Source: Liriodendron chinense
Taxonomy: Eukaryota > Streptophyta > Magnoliopsida > Magnoliales > Magnoliaceae
DNA: 64,000 nucleotides
Assembly (NCBI GenBank): GCA_003013855.2
Contig: ML058447.1
Span: 3,596,001 to 3,660,000 of the forward strand
Reading direction: 5' to 3'
The notes under the pieces were generated by a model. The model was not told where the DNA came from and did no database searches. It saw only the letters and a list, made by a program, of their open reading frames with translations. Numbering within the stretch: position 1 is the stretch's first letter; every line of letters starts with the position of its first letter. Position numbers and translations under genes: made by a program. Of the stretch, positions 10,985 to 23,540 are shown one piece after another.

Positions 10985-13150
10985 TCTGAGAGTGCTTGAA
11001 ATCGCCCTTCTACTGGTTCAAGAGCTTTGCATATGCAACTAGTCGCTGCTTCTTGTGTTTAGTCATTTACTTGCTCTCATCATGGACCAAAGCTTAGATC
11101 AAAGTTGAACCATGACTCTTTATCTCCTTCTTGGAATTGTGCAGAACGTCATTGAACATCTGCGTTTCCCTTGTAATTTTTATTACTACGGGTGATCTTT
11201 CGCCTAACTTCTTCATGTATCTCCTTAACATGCTGTGGAAAAGCTTCAGCATCTTAGCTTGATCGAGTCCCACTAGGAACTGGGACTAAATCGATAGGTT
11301 GTCACGGTTGAATACCGATTGGTTGTCGCGGTCGAATACCTATCGTAATTTCGAAAGGCAAATGTCCCGTAGTGCAGTTCACATAACTATTATAAGAAAA
11401 CTCGGCTTGTGGTAACACAATGCCCCATGACCTGATATGATCACCAACCAAACATTAAAGTAGATTGCCAAGACTACGGTTGACAACTTTAGTCTGGCCA
11501 TCTGTTTGCGGATGGTAAGTACTTGAGCATTTCAACTTAATTCCTGTCTTAGACCACAAGGTGTTCCAAAAGTAGCTCATAAACTTGACATCATGATTAC
11601 ATATAATAGTTTTGAGAACATATAGATGAACCAACTCTTTAAAGAAAACATTGGCGATGTGCATGGCATCCGATGTCTTCTTACAAAGGATAAAATGAGC
11701 CATCTTTGAAAAGCTGTCAACCACAAATAAATATAGTCATAGGCAAGTTGAGTCAATCCTAAGATGAAATCCATATTGGTGTCTTCCCATGGTGCATCTG
11801 GCACAGGTAATGGCGTATAAAGACCAATATTCTACTTGCTACCTTTACCCAATTGACATGCTCGACATTGACGAACAACGATCCCGGCATCTTTCTTTAG
11901 ACTTGGCCTGTAGAAATGATCCTCGACCATGGTTGTCGTTTTATCGATACCAAAATGACCACCCTAACCACCTCAATGAAGCTCATGAATAACAAGCTCT
12001 CACGAATAACTCTTAGGAAGATATTACCTCAATCATAGAATTAAGTATCCATCATGTAAGCTAAATCTTAAATTCTCGGCACATGCACCAGAAATGGGTG
12101 TTGAAAATATTTTTCCAAAATCATCATCTCCGACATAGACTCTTTTAAGTTCTTCAAACTCAACAACGAAAATTAATAAGGTAGACAATAGGTGTGATTT
12201 TCGATTGAGGACATCCGTTACCTTATTTTCAATGTTAGTGTGATGTTTTACGTTGAAGGTGAATTCTTGAAGATAAACACTCTATTTAGCATGGCTAGTT
12301 CTCAACTTCTTTTGATAATTCAAGTAAAGTAATGCCTTGTGATTAGAATAGAGCATAGAGTCCCGCTGAATGAGGTAATGACACCAATGCTTCAGAGCTT
12401 GTACGATAGCATAAAACTCCACATCGTACGTAGCATACTTCTTTCATGCCTCATTGAGTTTCTCACTAAAAAAGGCCAACAGATGTCCTTCTTGACTAGG
12501 GACATCTCCTATGCTTATGTGGGATGCATCGCAGGCAACCGTAAACATCTTTTCGAAATCAAGAAGTCTAAGAACTGGAGCTTTTGTCGAAAACATCTTT
12601 TTGCTGGATTTTTTGAAATGCCTTTGTTGCTGCTTTTGTACTCCACTCAAACGGATTGGACTTTACACATTCAATAATGAGCGCCATGATCGAACTAAAG
12701 TCCTGAAAAAACCTTTGATAAAATGTTGCGAGCTCATAAAAACTTTGAACCTCATGAATGTTTATTGGAGTAGGTCATCCAACAATGGCTCTTATCTTTT
12801 TAGAATTAGCCTTTAGGCCTTTTGCTGAAACAATGAACCCTAGGAAAACCATGCTAGAACTCATGTAGGTACACTTCTTCAAATTAATGTGGAGTTTCTC
12901 ATGGTATGATACTCTCATTACTTGGCAAAGATGGTCCAAATGATCTTCTTGTGAACAGCTATTAATGATGATATCATAGAAGTATATGACAACAAACTTA
13001 TTAATGAATGACCATAGAATTTACGTCATCACCCGCATGAATGTGCTAGGTGCATTCGTCAAGCTGAAATGCATAACTAGCCATTCATACAATCTATCAT
13101 TTGTCTTGAAAGCAGTTTTACATTCTTCTCCCGGATGAATACTGCTCTAG
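10985..13150 (-). pseudogene. Degenerate Ty3/gypsy pol (RT, RNase H, integrase)
   Basis: Reading leftward on the minus strand, the order is RT, RNase H and integrase. RT occupies about 13150-12760 (KTAFKTNDRLYEWL, LTNAPSTFMRVM). RNase H is at about 12650-12440 (FTVACDASHISIGDV). The integrase zinc-binding region is near 11900, followed by the core (VPDAPWEDTNMDF-like, STYHPQTDGQTKVVNRSLGN) and C-terminal part, reaching about 11000. The RT active site reads VIYFYDIII instead of YFDD, so a catalytic Asp is Tyr. Several in-frame stops and shifts confirm it is dead. Gag, protease and LTRs were not identified. Confidence 0.85.
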
Positions 13151-13428
13151 TGGTACCCGCTTCATAAATTCACTCGGCTGGCTGATGTGCTGTTGTACAC
13201 GGCCAGATGTGGCCCGTTTGAGAAGTGGACTAGAGTTTAAGTCCGAGCCCCGCCCTTAGGCCCGATATGTCAGTCTAAGTCAGGCCCGAGACCCCAACAG
13301 TTCAGCCCGGCCCATTGACAGCCCTACTTGCACTTTGCGCACTAGATCATTACTGGATAACAATTTCCATGCACTCAAGAGTTTTAGACCCGTGCTTCCA
13401 AACCATTTCCACCCGTGTAGGTGAAGGT

Positions 13429-13590
13429 TGATCTACACCCAGGTCCATTGCTCAAGTGGTAGACTGAGTGAAGATAGCCTCGTTTCAATGCTGAGGTCAT
13501 GGTATCGATTCCCATAGTGGGGGTGGCTAACATTGTGATGTGACTAACAATGGGCTCTGTGAAATAACCCAACAAAAAAAAAAAAAAAAA
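13429..13590 (+). mobile_element. tRNA-derived SINE with poly(A) tail
   Basis: The element is about 162 bp, bounded by a 10-bp direct repeat AGGTGAAGGT (13419-13428 and 13591-13600) that I read as the target-site duplication. It has a pol III A-box-like TTGCTCAAGTGG at about 13448-13459, a B-box-like GGTATCGATTCC at 13501-13512, and an A-tract of 17 or more at the 3' end. Box spacing and tail fit a plant tRNA-related SINE. Confidence 0.75.
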
Positions 13591-13600
13591 AGGTGAAGGT

Positions 13601-15750
13601 ACTGATCATCAGAAAGCCAGACGTGTATATTAGATGTGTAACATTGGTAATTCCTTTCTTATGGTCCATTTTCCTTATATAGGGCATAGCCCACTTGATA
13701 AGTTGGCCGGCCTATTTATGGGCCATGGTATGTTTATGGTGGCTCCACATAATGAATGTCCCGGATCTGGCATGCGTGCCACATTGGAACATCCACCTGA
13801 AGATAATGGACAATGACAGGGCCCATTGATACCTTGATCTTATAGGTGCCAGAATGGACGGTGGATCCCTCAAACACCCTAGAAAATCCTAACCTTTTGA
13901 TTGGCAGTGGAGACCATATTGAGTCCCAATGGATGAGTGGTCTGGATTACTGAGCAATGGACCCCACTTGTACAAACTCAATGCTCGAGGATACAGTGTT
14001 TTCGAGTTAAGTGGGCTGGGCTGGGCCAGTCGAGAATTATAAATCATGCTCACGCCGGCAGGCCTGGCTTGGCCTGCTATCTAAGTAACTAGACCCTGGC
14101 CCACCCTACCCAACCGGCCAGGTAGTTCACCCACTAGTGTTACACAAGTTAGGGTGGCCCACTCTTGTGCTGAGAATTATGCATTTTGAAGCTCAGGTCT
14201 GGCTCATTTGATTACTGGGCCTCAAAATTTGAAAATTCATCCTCAGATGAAATGAAGCCCAAAAGAGGCTGGACTGGGCCGGGTCAGAATCATAGGCAGT
14301 AACAATCTAATGGCCCGTTCAGATCCATACCGGTCAGATGATACATGGGCCAACGGTCCAGATGCCGTATATACGTGCCATTTATAAGGCAACTGGGTGC
14401 ACGAAAACTCACGTAGATGCTCGCGCTTTAGCAAAGGGAGATCCAACCACTCATCAGGTGGGTCCCATTGTGAGCATGCTCACATCTAAATACCAGGCTG
14501 GTCCACTGATAAGGTGGGCCACACATCGATGTTGGATATGGACCGTTCGCTCTTCTTCTTCTTCTCAATGCCATTTATCTCATAGATGTGTGACTCACCT
14601 GATGAGTGGCCCGGATCTCACAAACATGTGCCAAGTTGGCTCGCAACCGACAAATCCGTCCGATCTCTCTGGAAGCACCCAACCATCACGATATCTCCGT
14701 GTCGTGTCTACCTAACATGTGAACGTTCACGTTATTTTTAGGTGAGACAGATCAGCTAAAATCGGCATCACTTAACTACCCTCAACCATACAATACTTGA
14801 GAATACCTAAAGCTCTGTAGGGTCCACCATACTGTATGTGAAATCCACTCCGTCCATCAGGTGAGAACCCTTCTTTTCACCGTACGCTTAAATTATCAGC
14901 CAGATTAAATCTCAAATGGGCCACACCAATGGGAACAATATAAAATGTGCCTAAAACATCTAAGCTTGTGGTGTGGCTCATCCGAGTTTGGATTAGGCTG
15001 ATTTTTGTATTACTCCCTTCATCATTGTGAGGTACACCTGATGAACGGGATTGATGAAAGATATACACACCATGGGGCCAGGGCTCACAAACGAACCTGT
15101 CCCATCTCCATTGTTTGTAATAATGGCATTTGATTATTTATAGTTATGTATTCACCCACTCATATAATCACTCGAAAGAATTCTAATTGTTATCATTGTA
15201 ATAATGAGAAGGGCATCTAATCAAAAGATCAATGGCGTGTATTAGGAGAAAGCGCCAAAACCTCCCCACCATAGACATTACCAATGTTATTTTAGGGCAT
15301 GCCCTATCCATCTGAATGAATGCCAAATGAATCAACGTTATGGATCTCATCTCGTAGCACTTGGCATCTACCGAACGTAATGTCCATGAGTGGGCCATTG
15401 AGGAATTGATGGGCAACCTCATGGACTGGGCAAATGCAGCTCTTAGCTGTTTCTAACCTTTTTTTCTTGATTGCTGTCCTTAACATTTCTTGGCCGTGAA
15501 AAGGGTTTACTGATTATTTTTCAGGCCCTTGATCTGATGGCCAAGATAATATGGCCGGAGGGTGTCAATGGGCTAGGTTAAGGCAGGCCAAGCTCTTTCC
15601 AAGCCTAGCTTGCATTATTCAACATAGGCCCGAGCCTAATCTTAGCTTGCGGTGAGCTAAAATAGTCCAACACTCTAGCCCAAGCTTAGCCCGAAGTATT
15701 TATGCTAGCCTGTGTCCAAGCCTAAGAACTCAATTTGGTTGAAGCATATA
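13601..15750. other. Intergenic DNA rich in GGGCTGGGC-type repeats
   Basis: No gene was recognised. Blocks at about 13985-14275 and 15550-15740 are rich in GGGCTGGGCTGGGCC-like and GGCCCAGCC-like strings. The same vocabulary recurs at about 21040-21155, 28845-29200, 49240-49680 and 52968-53530. I take them as copies of a non-autonomous DNA transposon family, probably hAT-like. Confidence 0.4.
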
Positions 15751-16027
15751 TTGAGAGAGATGGGGCTTAGGTCCAACGTGAATATACTTGTCATGAGTCA
15801 GTTGAGCCTCCACTATAAGATAAAGACATCCAAAGACTTGAAGACAAGCATAAAGTCACAAGCATATATTAAAGTGCCCCAGTATCCCTAAGCCTATAAC
15901 CAATTTAAACTTAAAACACCTATGCTTAGAAGATTCAATTTAATAGGAAAACCTTAATTAATCATCTCAAGTATTAGGAATTAATTTGATCTTGATCATC
16001 AAGATTTATAAAGGACTAGAGGATTTG

Positions 16028-17558
16028 TGTTGAGCTCTTAATTGTGCATATTCTAACCCCAATTCATCACTCATTGTGCGAGGTTTGCATGGTTTATAGA
16101 CAAATCTAATGCATGTTTTGTGATTGCAGGTTTGAGAGTGAACTCCACCTAAATGATGATGAAAAGAGCCGATTTAGAATCGTGGATGAAGACCCAAGGA
16201 GGGCTGAAGGAAGAAGGAAGCAAAGAAAGAAGCAAGGAAAGAAGAAAATAGAAGAAAGAAATGAAGAAAACAAGAAGAAAAAGAGGCCGACCGGTCTTGA
16301 CTGGTCGGCCAAGGAAGCTAGACCGGTCAAGACCGGTCAGCTGTGTACGCTGGACCATTGATGAACATGTTCGACCGGTCTTGACTGGTCGGCCATGCTT
16401 GCTGGAATGTTGCTGAAGAGGCCAGATCGGTCGTGACCGGTCGGCCAGCCCAGTCCGACCGGTCCAGACCGGTCGGCCATGAGAAAAATCAGAAACTTCT
16501 ATTCCTGGCCCGATTTTTTCTGCGCACTGCGTAACTCTTACGCAGATTCTCGATCTTTCTGAAGTTGTGGAGCTTTCCTACTATAAAAGGACACCTAGGG
16601 ATCGTTCCTAGGGCATCGAAGGAGGGTTGAAGCAAGCTTGGAGGCGGCGGAAGTGAATCTCGGAGTTCCACAACTCCCTCTAGTTTGTTTTGCTGTTTTT
16701 ATGAACTTTTTAGTTGTTTCATGTTTCCTTGGATCATGAGCAGCTAAACCTCTTAGCTAGGGCTAAGAGGTGAAGCTTGTAGTGGATTCAAGATGTTTCA
16801 ATTCGTAGTTAGTTGGTTTTAAGTATGGAATTCATGTTATGAACATTGGTTTGAAGTTTATACAAGTTTTTAAGTAGTTTTTCTTAGTCTTATGATGACT
16901 CATGGATGTTTGGGAGAATTACTTAATTTCTTATTTGGTTTGTATCAGTCTAGACCTGTATGATCCGAGGAATCGGAGTGCGCTCTAGGACTATGATCTT
17001 CATGAAGGGACTTCCTACCAAAGTTCTATTTTTCTGATTTTCTGGGTTATGTAAGGGACTGTGCATGTGATTTGAATCTAGTTCAAATCATGATCTAGCC
17101 TTGTCTTGTGACAGGACTTGAGGATGGTTATGATTATGAATTGGACTGTTTGGAAAGGGGAATGACCTATGCAATTGAGCATGCTCAGCTCAGCCTACAT
17201 TGAGTGAATCTGATGCATCGAACTTACATAATACAGATTGTTTTGTTTAACAGCTCTATCATCCGACTAGATAGACCTTAATGTCGATTCTAGTTGAGAG
17301 AATGAAAAACCACAGTGGATTGAACATCAAGGATTGGTACAAGTGGATCCTTGAACCCTTAGTGCCTTTTTATAATTATTTACTTTCAATTTAATTCAGT
17401 TTTGTTACTCACATCAAAATCATACAAAAATCTAATTATTAGCTTTCAATAGACACTTTTGGATGTGTTTGTGAAATCCTACATAAGTCCCTGTGGATCG
17501 ACCTCGGTCTTACCGAGATTATTACTACATCGCAACCCTACACTTGGGGAAGCGAACA
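16028..17558 (+). mobile_element. R1 LTR-like element, copy 1 (solo LTR) with 5-bp TSD
   Basis: The element is 1531 bp, starts TGTTGAGC and ends GCGAACA, and is flanked by ATTTG on both sides (16023-16027 and 17559-17563). A 5-bp duplication is typical of LTR-element integration, here into the R2 element. It contains a palindrome array at 16286-16478, TATAAAA at 16582-16588, and a 9-bp hairpin at 16749-16770. Near the end is GGATCGACCTCGGTCTTACC, a string reminiscent of Athila/Tat-type gypsy LTR ends. Copy 2 is at 39527-41027 or a few bases beyond. The open frames at 16106-16361 are just its A/G-rich segment. Confidence 0.8.
16286..16478. promoter_or_regulatory. Array of paired GACCGGTC palindromes upstream of the R1 TATA box
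   Basis: Five dimers are present. Each is two 8-bp near-palindromes (GACCGGTC, with GACTGGTC or GATCGGTC variants) separated by two bases, so starts are exactly 10 bp apart: 16289/16299, 16321/16331, 16373/16383, 16425/16435 and 16457/16467. Four of the five continue into GGCCA. The last dimer ends about 108 bp before the TATA box. The layout suggests a helically phased protein-binding array in the LTR U3 region. No binding factor can be named from sequence. Confidence 0.7.
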
Positions 17559-18260
17559 ATTTGTAGATTTGACAGTAGATCGAATCGAAAGTTGAATTGA
17601 CGGACTGTAGTCGAATCAACAGATTGTAGATTGAAAGTGGCTAAAATTGTCCAGCAAGTTATATAGTTAAATCATAGGTTTGTCGATCGAATCGATACTC
17701 CAATCAACATTGTTGATTTGAGTCGATTGATTGAATCAACAGTTAGCCGTCAAAGATCCGTTGGTGCTTTTTTCTTATAAAATGGGCACTCAGACTTATG
17801 CAAATTAAATGATTTTTAGATGGTTTTAGAAGCCCTATGCATATTACTCCTATTTGTTTTTTTTAAGCTCAAATTCATAGAGCTTTATGTCATCTTATTT
17901 GTGATTCTTTACTTCAATGAGTATTCCAAAGCTCCATTTGAAGATGAACATGTCCTTTTGCATTCTCTAGAAGTTAAACACGATTCCCATATGTAAACCT
18001 TTTGTCTATTATCCTCTAGAATGTTCATTTGGGTAAATCCCCTCTTACAACCAAACTATATCTTGGTTGTAAGATATCTACCACCTATTCTTCTCTTCCA
18101 TTACCTTGACATTTTTATAGGTACATCATTGCAAGGTAGTTGATCGCTAGAGCTGAAGAAGATCCACATCAAAGAAGCCGCATTATAATTGATCGAGCAT
18201 CTCAAGAAAGACGCTATCAATATGGCTCATCCAAACTAGTAAAAGTGTAATTTAAGAGTC

Positions 18261-19810
18261 TATTATATACTCATTTCTTGTGTAGATTTGAGTATATGTA
18301 GACACCCCACCCTAGGCCCATAGGCTGACTAAAATTGGATAGTTTGGATGGAAGGATAAACCCCATCCAAACCTTGACCCAAACCTTGACCCTTGCCTAA
18401 AACCTATCTAAATCCTAGGTTAAACTCCAAACCCTAAAACCTAAACCCTTTCCAAACCCTAGCCCTAACCTAAAATCAGAACCCAATCAACCCAGTCAAT
18501 CAAACCTAGCTAAAACCCTAAACCTAAACTGACCCTTAGGAAAACTTGGTCAACTCACTGAGTCAACCCATTGAGTTGACTCACTCGATTAGCCTACCCA
18601 GTCAACTCAATTAGTCAAGCCAAGAATCAAACCATGAACTAAGCCCAAGCCCAATTGAAGTCTAAGGTAAAATAACAATGCAACACCTTTCGAGATAGAG
18701 TTCCCACACATGTAGGAGAGCCTCTCTACCAAGGCAGGGAGACCCACACGAAGCCAACGGTGCCTAGGGTGTCGTTGGACACGTGGTAGATCCCCTGCCA
18801 GGGCAGGAGCCCTAAAAGTGTGACATCTCCCCCCTTACAACCTCTAATCATGTGGTTATATGAAGTGACTTTGGTGCCCTTCCTCTTAACCCATATTTAC
18901 TCTTTTACCACCCAATCCAACCCATTAGATTATGCCACACAACAATATCAAATCCCAGCCACCAACACCCTTTTCAACTTTAGACTTTCCTAGAATTACC
19001 AGAAAACAAGGCTTGGGGGCTATAAATGGCCCCCTCCCCTTCCCATTTGAATAGTCCAGTAGATAAAAAAAACTATCCATTCCTTCCTTAGCCAAGCCAT
19101 CACATTCCTCTACCAAGGAGAGGAAAGAGTAGCCGAAGAGAGTTTAGCCAAACCTAGCTAGATCCCTTGCCTCTTGAATCATTTAGGCCTTGATCTAAGC
19201 CACTCAATCTAATCCTTGCGACATTGCCATCAACCCAATTGTCCAATTTCTGAATTAACTGTATCAAACCATACTTTAGCATTGCACAACAATTATTCCT
19301 CTCTACACCCATTACTCATTCGATGTATATCATTGCATTAGTTAACATCGTGCACCTAATCAATCATGAGCGTATGCTCTGTGACTTGTCGATATAATTG
19401 GACCTTGCGCATCAAAAAAATTTAGTCGGTTAGTCTATCGCATTTAACACAACATATTACACACACTGCATATATGGGTGCGCAAGAGCTAATCTCAACC
19501 CTCAAGAATTCGTCTGATTCTATGAAGTAGCTAGAGATCGTACATTGTACGGCCAGAGTGGGTGCCTAACACCTATTTGTAATTGTGGTCCTTTACCCCG
19601 AATCTTCGGTCGCAGATCAAGGAGTCATTTTAGGGCCGGGAATCTTCAGATCATCTTCCCTAGCGTTTTTATACGGTCTAGCCAACTATAGAGATGAAAT
19701 AATTGGATAGTGGCAACTCTAGTTTAATACAATAATACTCAATGTAAACACAAAAGCCCTTAAAAGAAGTGAAATCCATGTAAGCCATGAGTCGATTCCG
19801 CCACCCCAGC
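18261..19810 (+). mobile_element. Second insertion in R2: gypsy-like LTR starting TGTAGACACC
   Basis: About 1.55 kb absent from the uninterrupted R2 copy. Within it, from 18297, the sequence begins TGTAGACACCCCACC, a common plant gypsy LTR start. It has TATAAAT at 19021-19027 after GGCTTGGGGGC. Near 19700-19715 is an ATAGTGGCAACTC string resembling a TGGTGGCGACTC-type LTR/primer-site junction. No pol sequence is present, so it is a solo LTR or truncated element. Exact ends and target duplication were not resolved: ATTATA occurs near both block edges, but the ends then lack TG/CA. Confidence 0.55.
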
Positions 19811-20517
19811 ACATTATAGAGTTTGAAACCAAGACTCAATTAGGTCCTTATGTAGGATCACCTCTAGCGGAAGTGTATGTATGTCCTTGTGTAGGACCGC
19901 ATAAGTTATTGGTGAGCTTATCGAAAACCTTTGTAAGTCTATGAGTGAGTCTTTGATGGGAGTGTACATAGTATCTATATGAGCCTCTAGTGGAAGTGTA
20001 CATAGTTCCTTCTATAGGACTACAAAAGTTAGTGGAAACCTATAGAAAATTATGGAGATAGTGAAATATGAAAAATTCGAGTTTGAGTTCGTCATCCAAG
20101 AGTGGAGTTGGGATTTAACTAAACCACTATATATATTGTGTTTGCAATTGTTGATTTGTGTATGCAATTCGATTTAAGCTTATGATTTGATTTGTTTGTC
20201 TTATATGGATGCATGAATAGCTTATATGCTAGGTGTTAAATTCATTGCACATACTGAATATCTTTATCTCACCTCATAGACTCTTTGCATACATAGTTGT
20301 ATCTCTTTTAGTTTATTATGTTGGACCTGCTTCATTGAATCAATTGGTAAATAATTTGAAGTGGTTCTATTCACTCCCTTCTAAGACTTAGTTATAATTC
20401 TAAGCTCCTGAAAGCTTCTGCACACGCAATTTAAAGTTGGAGTAGTAAAACGAGGAGTAAATGAATTTTTTTTTTTTTTTATATATTGTCTCCATTATAA
20501 AATTATCTTTACAAACC

Positions 20518-21040
20518 TTAGGGCTTGCTTGGTTCGAGGGATTAAATGGTATGGAATTGCGTTAGATGGTATTACCAACATTATTGCACAATGTATGTCT
20601 GGAAATATCATGGTATATTGACGGTCCAATACCACATTTGGGATCAAATTCTTCCTTTGAAAAAAAAAAAAAAACGCTATTAAGCCAGAACCTATGTTTG
20701 GTGGACGATGGAATTGTAATCAATGGACCATATTCACAGTTGATGTTAGTTACCTATATGCATATGCAACTCAAATGTCATGTGTAAAAGGTGCGTATGG
20801 ATGGACATGGCATGATGAAACAAATGCATGTGTAGGCCACAGATATAGTAAAATTTGAAATCCACTGGAAATCACGTAATATTTACTTATAAACTAGATG
20901 ATATGATATTTGGATTAATCCAATCCTTCTTGTTATCTATAAACAATATTGGATATAATTTGCATGAGACCAAATGCAATTTCATACCACCTAATCCCAC
21001 CTAAACCCCTATATACCACCCAACTGATAAACAAGCCTAA
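20518..21040. mobile_element. Candidate DNA transposon/MITE with TAGGGCTTG-type ends
   Basis: The left end TAGGGCTTGCTTGGTTCGAG is imperfectly inverted at the right end (AACAAGCCTA, about 21029-21039). The interior is AT-rich with a ten-plus A run. CTTGTTTGG-like inverted ends are characteristic of plant PIF/Harbinger or hAT MITEs. The TIR match is short, so this is tentative. Confidence 0.4.
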
Positions 21041-21201
21041 AATTTAACCCCGGGCATAGCCATCGGGCTTAATACTCCAGCTCAAGCCTCGCGGAAGGCA
21101 GGCCAGGCCAGAAAGCTAGACTGGCCATCTCGGCCGATTGACAGTCCAACCTGTGATCCTAAGTTAACAATGAACCCGATGGTGAAGAGAATTAGAGATC
21201 C

Positions 21202-21420
21202 CTTCTTAAAGGGGAGATCTGGATATGCATGTGGGGATTGAATGCAAATTAATTATTTTACGTAAGATAATAAGTTTCCCGAGATGTGGATTGAATGCAA
21301 ATTAAATATTTTACGTAAGATAATAAGTTTCCCGAGATGTGGATTGAATGCAAATTGATAATCTTTAAGTAAAATAATCAATTTGCATTCCATCCACATC
21401 TCCGGATCTCCTTTCAGAAA
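21202..21420. mobile_element. Foldback MITE with an internal 53-bp tandem repeat
   Basis: The ends form an imperfect inverted repeat of about 35 bp: left GGAGATCTGGATATGCATGTG, right the reverse complement of GGAGATCCGGAGATGTGG. The interior repeats a 53-bp unit beginning GGATTGAATGCAAATT at 21235, 21288 and 21341. The first two units are nearly identical, including ACGTAAGATAATAAG, and the third is diverged. The right arm carries the inverse AATTTGCATTCCATCC. Confidence 0.7.
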
Positions 21421-22020
21421 CTAACCCAAGGACAAATGAAATATCTCTCTCTCCTTCCATTATTTTATGAATTTGCTACTCTACTTATCCCTCCCCCAGT
21501 GCAGTCACTTATTCCTCCCCTAGTGCGGTCCTCCTCAATTACCCAACGAATTTTGCCACTCTACTTATCCCTCCCCCATTGCAGTCCTCCTCAAATACAA
21601 TGCATACACGTGTCACTTTCATTGCCGTCCAACATGGTCGCACCGGATTCCATGAATACCATCTGATTTTGGCAATTTCCGACTAGCTTTTGAAGTTAGA
21701 CATGTGGAATGTCCAATGGGGCTGCATCGCATGACATGTGCAGTGGGACGCATGACTCATGACATGCTTGAAATGGTTGATTCAAGTGCTTATGGCGTGG
21801 ATGCAACATGGCGAGCTACTCCTATTTTCTCTGTTGTGGGCAAACAGAAAAAATCAGTAACTGTTAAGGTAAAAAAGGGAAAGCAAAAAGATGTCAAGTA
21901 AAAAAATAAGGGTGAATATGGGAAAGTTTTGAGGGATGTTTTGTCCATCGTAGAAGCAACGCATAAGTTATAAGCATGCATATTGTTGAAACGAGTCCGC
22001 TTCCTATGGGAGCGGACTAG

Positions 22021-22414
22021 GTGTTACCCAATCTTATGTGGCCCACCTTCTCGACAAATTTGTTATACATCTATGCTGTCTATTCGTTTTTACATCTCAT
22101 TTTATACTTCATCCCAAAACTTAAGTAGATTCAAATCTCAGGTGGGCCACATTGTTGGAAACTGTGTTGATTGACCGTTAAAATAATTTATTGTGGGCCG
22201 AAAAGTTTTGGATCAATCTGATTCGTCTAGGTCCTTTTGACCTTTTCAATAAGTTGGATGAAAAATAAAAATTACGGTGGGCTGCATTGTGGTGCACCTG
22301 CGATTTAGATTTGCTTAATTTTTTTGGACCACATCCTAAAATGATCTGAAAAAACGGATGGACAGTGTAGATATATAACAAATTTGTCAAGGTCAGCCCT
22401 ATGGTCAGGGTACA
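22021..22414. mobile_element. Foldback MITE, GTGGGCCC family
   Basis: Long terminal inverted repeats: the left arm GTGGCCCACCTTCTCGACAA with ACAAATTTGTTATACATC matches the reverse complement of the right arm over roughly 90 bp with mismatches. The internal motif order (CCGTCCATCC-like, ATTTTAG, CAGATCCAAATCTCAGGTGG-like, AAGTTTTGGATCAA) recurs in copies at about 33.7, 44.8, 54.8-56.5 and 58.5/63.3 kb. Confidence 0.65.
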
Positions 22415-22629
22415 CACTCACTAATGTATGAGCTCAGATTAGGTACTACTCCACCGGTATAGTAGGAGAGGATGGGTATGTGGCACATCAGTATTGGTGG
22501 ATAGCAGGTGGAGTAACCTCTCTTGCTAATGTGATGAGTCTGCCAGTACTCCATTAATATTGGAGTGCGGTCCTGCTGCTCTCCACCAATGACAATCACC
22601 GTCCCTCTGCGTCCTGGTTCCAGCTCCTA

Positions 22630-23060
22630 TTGTATTACCTGGGTAACACCTAATCGGTGCCGGTTACTGTATAGTGTTGCGTGTGGCCCCACCATGCTGT
22701 GTTATTATGACATCCACTCTGTCCATCACGTGGGCCCTCACAAATCAGGTCTATTTGAAACTCAGATGGGCCATATCATCTAAAATCATGCATCAAAAAG
22801 TTAAAATCATGGGCTGCTGCCCACCTAAGTTTTCGAATGGGCTGTACCCCACAAATCAGGCCTGTTGATTCATGCTCACCCCATGACTCAATCTTCATTC
22901 TTCCACGAGGGGCTCATTGTATGAATGGATTGGACGGTAGATACAAAACGAAGTGGCCCATATGCAATCCGAAAGGTTTGGATACTGGGCGTCCCCATTA
23001 CAACCACCCTGTGCTGTAACGCGCCTGAATATTGAGACATGGGGTGAGCATGAAGGGGTT
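22630..23060. mobile_element. Related MITE-like block
   Basis: It contains GTGGCCCCACCATGCTGTG, a CACTCTGTCCATCACGTGG segment and a following CATCTAAAATCATGCAT block. The order is the same as in the MITE at 33.68-34.12 kb, so it belongs to the same or a sister family. Its inverted ends are poorly preserved. Confidence 0.4.
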
Positions 23061-23540
23061 CACCTTATGGACGGAACGGATGTGGACCCCACATCAGGGT
23101 TGTCCCCACACAGAGGACATTGTACCATAAGCCTATCCTACAGCAGTTGTAGAGAATCGGCACCTGTCCGCTGCACAGCTGTTGAAAATGGCAGACCCGA
23201 TTCTGTTTTAGAAAATAATCAGTAGCCGAAACCACAGATGGGAATTTAGCCGAGGAAGGCGCATCTGGGTACAAGTGGTACTTGAGCGCAGTAATCAAAA
23301 CCATGTATTTCGAGGGCCACAAGAAAGCAACGGCCCACACTCAACATGCAAATCTCCCGAACCGAAGTTTGCTATTTTAGCTACTTAACGTAGTGCCCCA
23401 TCAGATGGACCGTCCTGATCATCCTGCATGTTCCTAAGGAGTTTACTTTAACAACCAGGGGCATATTTGGAATTTAAACCACCAATCTTAACCACTTCAA
23501 CAAAAGAAAAAACAGAAAAGTGAAAGAGAGTGAGAAATCC

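Larger units (their letters stand above)
15752..20424 (+). mobile_element. R2 LTR-like element, copy 1, split by two insertions
   Basis: Three blocks (15752-16027, about 17564-18260, about 19811-20424) are collinear with the uninterrupted R2 copy at 59317-61047. Shared landmarks include CTTTGAAGATGAACATGT-like and CATTCTCTAGA-like strings, a TATAAAA/TATATAA promoter motif (about 17778 versus 59859), a TCGAATCGAAAG cluster and TCCTTGTGTAGGAC. Removing the two insertions leaves about 1.6-1.7 kb, close to the 1.73 kb of the other copy. It starts TGAGAGAG and ends near CTTCTGCACA. I interpret R2 as a solo LTR or LTR-like sequence. The superfamily is not determined. Confidence 0.7.

Noticed and set aside
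16106..16361. Overlapping open frames on both strands, one Lys/Glu rich
   Set aside because: They are the purine-rich segment of the R1 LTR. R1 copy 2 does not preserve a frame there.
23520..23540. Earlier start for the TOD1-like protein
   Set aside because: The extended frame begins at GTG, not a plant start codon. The first ATG in frame is 23541 and yields a normal signal-anchor N-terminus.
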